This document shows, piece by piece, positions 13,525 through 16,918 of a stretch of 16,918 nt of DNA. Numbering within the stretch: position 1 is the stretch's first letter; the number at the start of each line of letters is the position of its first letter. Below the pieces are notes generated by a model, which saw only the letters and a program-made list of their open reading frames with translations, did no database searches and was not told where the DNA came from. A program made the translations under genes and the position numbers. Source of the DNA: Acidimicrobiales bacterium (lineage in GTDB: Bacteria > Actinomycetota > Acidimicrobiia > Acidimicrobiales > Acidimicrobilacustridaceae); the NCBI GenBank assembly GCA_023261915.1, contig JALRFT010000191.1, positions 1 to 16,918 of the forward strand, in the 5' to 3' direction.

Positions 13525-14442
13525 GTGCGCCTCGCCTACCTCGGTCCGCCCGGGACCTTCACCGAAGCGGCCGTACTGTCCCAAGAGGACCTCCGTACCG
13601 CTGAACTCGTCGCCATGGGGTCCATTCGTGATGCGCTGGCGGCCACGGTCGACGGTGTCGTCGACGCCGGGTTCGTCCCGATTGAGAACGCCATCGAGGG
13701 GACGGTCGTCGACACCCAAGACGTTCTTGCGGGCGGAGCCCCCCTCCTGATCCAGCGGGAAGTCGTCATTCCGGTGCAACTCCACCTGCTGGGCCATCGC
13801 GGTGCGGACCTTGGCGCCATCAGCACCGTGATGAGTCATCCCCATGCGCTCGGTCAATGTCGGACGTTTCTTGACGACCGGTTGCCCGGTGCCACCCTCG
13901 AGGCCACCAACTCCACCGCCGACGCCGCCCGGATGCTCAGCAATTCGGGCGATCCGGCGACAGGTGCCATCGCCACGAGTCGGGCGGCCGAGATCTATGA
14001 CCTCGAGATGCTCGCCACCGACATTGAGGACCATCCCGACAACGCCACCCGTTTCATCCTCGTCACCCGCGACGGGATACCCGCTGCGACGGGACACGAC
14101 AAGACGTCGGTCGTCATTTTCCAACGGGCCGACACCCCGGGGAGTCTCCTCGCCATCCTGCAGGAGTTCGCCGTGCGGGCCATCAACCTCACCCATCTCG
14201 AGTCCCGACCCACCCGCAAGGGTCTCGGTGACTACTGCTTCCTCGTCGACATCGAAGGCCACATTGACGACGAGGTGGTGGCCGACGCCCTGCGGTCACT
14301 CAAGGCCAAGCAGCATGACGTTCGGTTCCTCGGCTCCTACCCGGCGAGCGGGGCCCCCCGTCAGGCCGGGGCCAGACGATCCGACGACCAGCAGGCCGCC
14401 GACGCATGGATGACCGAGCTGAAAACGAAAATTCGGAAGTAG
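13525..14442 (+). CDS. pheA: Prephenate dehydratase
   Basis: Converts prephenate to phenylpyruvate, the committed step to phenylalanine, in the cytoplasm. A 305-residue stand-alone enzyme without a fused chorismate mutase, as usual in actinobacteria. The catalytic domain (1-185) shows YLGPPGTFTEAA at the N-terminus, VPIENAIEGTV (51-61), SHPHALGQC (104-112), NSTADAA (129-135) and the essential TRF motif at 175-177. The ACT domain (about 193-272) has the phenylalanine-binding ESRP motif at 226-229, so feedback inhibition by phenylalanine is expected. The last 30 residues are a charged tail. The start is GTG at 13525, directly before the conserved N-terminus and 6 bases behind TATCCT; the frame is open from 13438, but that part has no similarity and overlaps the larB start. 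Divergent from larB. Confidence 0.94.
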   Translation: MRLAYLGPPGTFTEAAVLSQEDLRTAELVAMGSIRDALAATVDGVVDAGFVPIENAIEGTVVDTQDVLAGGAPLLIQREVVIPVQLHLLGHRGADLGAISTVMSHPHALGQCRTFLDDRLPGATLEATNSTADAARMLSNSGDPATGAIATSRAAEIYDLEMLATDIEDHPDNATRFILVTRDGIPAATGHDKTSVVIFQRADTPGSLLAILQEFAVRAINLTHLESRPTRKGLGDYCFLVDIEGHIDDEVVADALRSLKAKQHDVRFLGSYPASGAPRQAGARRSDDQQAADAWMTELKTKIRK

Positions 14443-14459
14443 TACCAATGGGAGATTCC

Positions 14460-15158
14460 ATGCCTCGTCACGTCAGGCCACGAAGTCGCAATGGGTGGTA
14501 CCGGACGGTAGCCGTCGCCGGTATCGCTGCGGTGGTGCTGGTCGGCACCGCAGGAGTGGCGTCGGCCCGGGTCGGGATCTCGGATGCCACCGTGAATGAT
14601 GCGAGCACCGTGGCCACGTTCACGTTCGACGGCGGGTGCAACGGTTCAGCGACGGTAGGCATGAGCGTCCAGTTGCCCCCGAAGGCGTCGCTCACCGCCG
14701 CCAGCCTGCCCGACGGCTGGGAGCTACAGGGAACCGACACCTCCGCGGCCGCAACAAGTGGCGCCGAGGTAAGCCTGGCGGGGACCCCCATCCCCGACGG
14801 CACGACGGGAGGGTTCGCCCTGACCCTCGCCGGCTACGACACCGCCATTGACCACCTTGTTCCCGTCCTCCAACGATGCGAACAAGGTGAGGTGGCGTGG
14901 GTGGACGAGGACTCGTCCGCGGCCTACCCGGCGCCGCTGCTGGCAGCCACGTCGAGCACGGCCACTACGGCGGCGAGTTCCGGTGAGGACGGGCAACCCA
15001 CCACGACGGCATCGGTGGCGGTGACTACCGACTTTGTCGCCGAGTCTTCCGACAGCGGCTTCACATGGGTCACGGTGATCACCGGGTTCATCGTGGGCGC
15101 AGCGGCGGCGGCCATCGCCGGCGTCATCGTCCGGCGACGACAAGCCCGAGCGAACTGA
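14460..15158 (+). CDS. Secreted, membrane-anchored YcnI-like (DUF1775) protein
   Basis: A 232-residue exported protein. A signal peptide covers about 1-36 (RNGWYR, a long hydrophobic core, cleavage after VASA). The domain at about 40-155 matches the YcnI pattern: GCNGSATVGMSVQLPP, then PDGWEL, GGFALTL, and LVPVLQRCEQGEVAW near its end, with Cys60 and Cys140 as a likely disulfide. A Ser/Thr-rich linker (157-190), one transmembrane helix (203-224) and an RRRQAR tail follow, so the domain sits outside the cell, held by the membrane. YcnI proteins bind copper through an N-terminal His; here the mature protein would begin with Arg-Val-Gly and has no such His, so copper binding is doubtful. The start was chosen for its GGGAG ribosome binding site 5 bases upstream; ATG at 14448 is possible. 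It follows pheA by 17 bases. Confidence 0.7.
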   Translation: MPRHVRPRSRNGWYRTVAVAGIAAVVLVGTAGVASARVGISDATVNDASTVATFTFDGGCNGSATVGMSVQLPPKASLTAASLPDGWELQGTDTSAAATSGAEVSLAGTPIPDGTTGGFALTLAGYDTAIDHLVPVLQRCEQGEVAWVDEDSSAAYPAPLLAATSSTATTAASSGEDGQPTTTASVAVTTDFVAESSDSGFTWVTVITGFIVGAAAAAIAGVIVRRRQARAN

Positions 15159-15164
15159 AGCCGT

Positions 15165-15177
15165 CCCGGCCGCCGGG
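15165..15177. terminator. Possible bidirectional terminator hairpin
   Basis: CCCGG and CCGGG pair around CCG between two convergent genes. Outside a 5-base one-sided bulge, CTGAA (15155-15159) and TTCAG (15178-15182) can add five further pairs. There is no T tract. Confidence 0.35.
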
Positions 15178-15178
15178 T

Positions 15179-16384
15179 TCAGTTGACAGTGATCGGCAGT
15201 TGCCGGGGGCCGCGTACCTGACCGCCCGACCAGGTAACCGACTCGGGGTCGGCGAGCGTGAACCGGTCGCCGAAACGATCCATCCACACCTCAATGGCTA
15301 CCTGCATCTCCATGCGGGCAAGGTTCGACCCGGCACAGCGGTGAATGCCGAGACCGAAGGCGGCGTGACGGTTCTCCACCCGGTCGATGACGACCTCATC
15401 GGGATTGTCGAACACTTCGGGGTCCCGATTGGCGGCCGGGAACGGGAGCAACACCCACTCGTTGGCCTTCATGGGGCAGCCGTTGAACTCGAAGTCGTCC
15501 TTGACGAGCCGGGCCATGGTCACCGGCGCGTAGGCCCGAAGGAACTCCTCCACGGCAAAGGGCAGAAGTTCAGGCTCGGCAGCGAGACGTTCCCGATCAG
15601 CAGGGGTCTTGGCCAAGTGCCACAACGAAGCACCGATGGCACTCCAGGTCGTGTCGATCCCGGCGATGAGGAGCAGGGCGATGGTGCCGCCCACATGTTC
15701 GGGGTTGAGCGGCTCGCCATCCATCTCGGCGTTGAGAAGGAACGTGGTCAGATCGTCACGGGGATTGGCGATGTGATCATCGACCTGAGCCCGCAAGTAG
15801 GCATCGAGCAGACCGAAGTTCTCGATGCGCTTCTCCACTGGAAGGTCGACGCCTTCGAGGGCGTTGTGAACGAACATCCTGAAGGTGTCGGCGGCCTCGG
15901 GTGGGAACCCGAGCATCTTGGCGATGACCTGTACCGGAATGTGCTGGGCGTAGTCGACGGCGCCGTCGACAAGTTCCTTGCCCTCCACCGCATCGAGCAG
16001 TTCGTTGCAGTACTGACGGGTGAACGGTTCAAGAACCGCCACCGCCTTGGGGGAGAACGCCGGCAGGAGCAGGCGACGAGCACCGTGATGGAACGGGGGA
16101 TCCGACGAGATGGGCGGAGCGATGCCCTGGGGGGCCGGCATCATCGGCCGACCCTCGCTGACCACCACACTCTGGGAGGTGAAGTGGTCAGTGTCGTAGG
16201 CGATGGCCGACACGTCCTCGTGGCGGGTGGGCAGCCACACCCCGCCGTACCGCTCCGAGTGAGCCACCGGACAGCCGCTGGCGCGAATGTCGGCCCAGAT
16301 CGGATAGGGGTCCGCTGCCCACACCGGGTCGGTGTGATCGAAATCGGTGGCCCAGTCGGTGACGGGAGGGTGGATGCCAGCCAT
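15179..16384 (-). CDS. Cytochrome P450
   Basis: Heme-thiolate monooxygenase, soluble class I type, that needs a ferredoxin (the next gene upstream) and a ferredoxin reductase. The 401-residue protein has the I-helix motif AGIDTT (241-246), the ExxR pair Glu280-Arg283, and the heme loop FGLGIHRCAG (343-352) with the thiolate ligand Cys350. DPPFHHGARRLLLPAF (95-110) is the usual C-helix region binding the heme propionates. No membrane anchor is present. The start is ATG at 16384, two bases after the ferredoxin stop, with GAGGA 7 bases upstream; the frame is open back to 16558, but that would lie over the ferredoxin gene. The substrate is unknown (terpene, steroid or fatty-acid type are all possible). 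It ends 20 bases from the convergent YcnI-like gene. Confidence 0.94.
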   Translation of the reverse strand: MAGIHPPVTDWATDFDHTDPVWAADPYPIWADIRASGCPVAHSERYGGVWLPTRHEDVSAIAYDTDHFTSQSVVVSEGRPMMPAPQGIAPPISSDPPFHHGARRLLLPAFSPKAVAVLEPFTRQYCNELLDAVEGKELVDGAVDYAQHIPVQVIAKMLGFPPEAADTFRMFVHNALEGVDLPVEKRIENFGLLDAYLRAQVDDHIANPRDDLTTFLLNAEMDGEPLNPEHVGGTIALLLIAGIDTTWSAIGASLWHLAKTPADRERLAAEPELLPFAVEEFLRAYAPVTMARLVKDDFEFNGCPMKANEWVLLPFPAANRDPEVFDNPDEVVIDRVENRHAAFGLGIHRCAGSNLARMEMQVAIEVWMDRFGDRFTLADPESVTWSGGQVRGPRQLPITVN

Positions 16385-16386
16385 GT

Positions 16387-16584
16387 TCAGTCCTCGATCA
16401 ATTCGATGGCGTACTCCGGACAGTTGGCCACGGCGAGGCGGGCCTTGTCTTCGAGTCCGGGTGGGACAACTCCGTCGTTGAGTTCTTTGGCCGTGCCGAA
16501 GTCGTCGACGTCGAACAGTTCGGGAGCGAGCGAGTAGCAACGGTTGTGCCCTTGGCACTTGTCCTGATCAACCCGAACCTTCAT
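16387..16584 (-). CDS. Ferredoxin of the P450-associated 3Fe-4S type (CxxHxxC)
   Basis: Small electron carrier (65 residues) that should pass electrons to the P450 encoded two bases downstream. Cluster ligands: Cys10, Cys16 and Cys55 followed by Pro. In the first motif, CQGHNRC, the position that holds the second cysteine in 4Fe-4S ferredoxins is His13, which marks the atypical 3Fe-4S (or His-ligated) ferredoxins found beside actinobacterial P450 genes. The rest is typical: VDQDKCQGH, then PELFDVDDFG and ANCPEYAIEL at the end. The start ATG at 16584 overlaps the stop of the upstream gene (ATGA) and has an AGGGG ribosome binding site. No ferredoxin reductase gene is in the window. Confidence 0.93.
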   Translation of the reverse strand: MKVRVDQDKCQGHNRCYSLAPELFDVDDFGTAKELNDGVVPPGLEDKARLAVANCPEYAIELIED

Positions 16585-16918
16585 GCTGAACCCCTCTCAG
16601 ACTTCTCACCGAGCACGTCGGACTGAGTCGAAGTGTAGGCGTCGGTCGGGGCTGATCCCACTTGGGCCAGGGCCAGATCGGCTTCGGACAGTGCGGCTTG
16701 GATGGCCGAGGCAAGGGCGTCGGGCCGACCGGCGCAGCGCTCGAGAGCTTCCGGTCCGACAAGGACAACGAGGGAACCATCCCCGAGGCGGGCGAGCACA
16801 CACGGGGTGGCCTCGCCACTGACCTCGCGCACATCCGCCGGACGATCGTCGAGATGGAACGTCTCGAAGGGGACGCCGAGGCCTGACTCACAGGATTCCC
16901 ACTCGGGACGTCGACGGA
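16581..16918 (-). CDS. Unrecognised coding region upstream of the ferredoxin (5' end outside window)
   Basis: The frame is open from the right edge of the window to a stop at 16581, about 111 residues visible. Codon use (GC-rich third positions), the four-base overlap with the ferredoxin start (ATGA) and a protein-like composition argue that it is real. The only candidate start inside the window is GTG at 16832 (83 residues), but the reading before it (FETFHLDDRPADV) also looks like protein, so I favour a gene that begins beyond the edge. Visible features: a hydrophobic strand LVVLVG, a helix-like segment DALASAIQAALSEADLALAQ and a polar C-terminal tail rich in Ser, Thr, Asp and Glu. No catalytic motif or membrane segment is apparent and I do not recognise the family. 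Its position suggests co-expression with the P450 and its ferredoxin. Confidence 0.6.
   Translation of the reverse strand, partial: RRRPEWESCESGLGVPFETFHLDDRPADVREVSGEATPCVLARLGDGSLVVLVGPEALERCAGRPDALASAIQAALSEADLALAQVGSAPTDAYTSTQSDVLGEKSERGSA

Noticed and set aside
15065..16537. Long plus-strand frame (490 codons) opposite the P450 and ferredoxin
   Set aside because: It starts inside the YcnI-like gene and is antisense to a P450 with complete motifs; no domain pattern is visible.
16568..16891. Minus-strand frame of 107 codons overlapping the ferredoxin start
   Set aside because: Ser/Arg/Pro-rich composition of a shifted frame; the other frame ending at 16581 has better codon use and the ATGA coupling.
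1..16918. CRISPR array, insertion sequence, prophage or toxin-antitoxin pair
   Set aside because: No spaced direct repeats, transposase or integrase motifs, or paired small genes of that kind were found on either strand.

Overview
The window is compact, high-GC bacterial chromosome. The organism looks like an actinobacterium, and I lean towards Acidimicrobiia, but that class assignment is inference. Reasons: high GC and GC-rich third codon positions, the tadA / tRNA-Ser / SRP RNA / dnaX / ybaB / recR neighbourhood, an SRT instead of SRC motif in DnaX, tRNA genes without an encoded CCA end, and apparently common leaderless transcription (a TANNNT box 6-7 nt before the start codon of five genes). 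There is no CRISPR array, prophage, transposon or rRNA, and no gene-free stretch above 300 bases.

Left part (1-5551): the C-terminal part of a GH36 alpha-galactosidase is translationally coupled to a small ABM-fold protein. Facing them on the minus strand, in order of transcription, are tRNA-Ser(GGA), a GH29 alpha-L-fucosidase-like enzyme, tadA, tRNA-Ser(CGA) with a strong GC hairpin behind it, and an MDR-type ABC exporter. The two glycosidases give this side a glycan-degradation flavour; the fucosidase lies between housekeeping genes that are often close neighbours in actinobacteria.

Centre (5631-11342): the SRP RNA, then an overlapping chain dnaX-ybaB-recR-GT-C membrane glycosyltransferase (replication clamp loader, nucleoid protein, recombination mediator, polyprenyl-sugar-dependent transferase), then a membrane fatty-acid desaturase with three histidine boxes.

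Right part (11346-16918): larB-larC on the minus strand (nickel-pincer nucleotide cofactor biosynthesis; larE and larA are not in the window), with LarC ending in a histidine-rich tail. Divergent from larB is pheA (prephenate dehydratase), followed closely by a secreted, membrane-anchored YcnI-like (DUF1775) protein that lacks the usual N-terminal copper-binding histidine. The window closes with a minus-strand unit: an unrecognised coding region running off the right edge, a CxxHxxC-type 3Fe-4S ferredoxin and a cytochrome P450, tightly coupled.

I did not find a clearly new multi-gene system. The best leads are the P450/ferredoxin unit with its unknown coupled partner, the His-less YcnI-like protein behind pheA, and the consistent leaderless promoter pattern. 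Several long reading frames overrun the true starts (fucosidase, larC, pheA, P450, and probably the YcnI-like gene); the starts given here are corrected from motifs, ribosome binding sites and gene overlaps.
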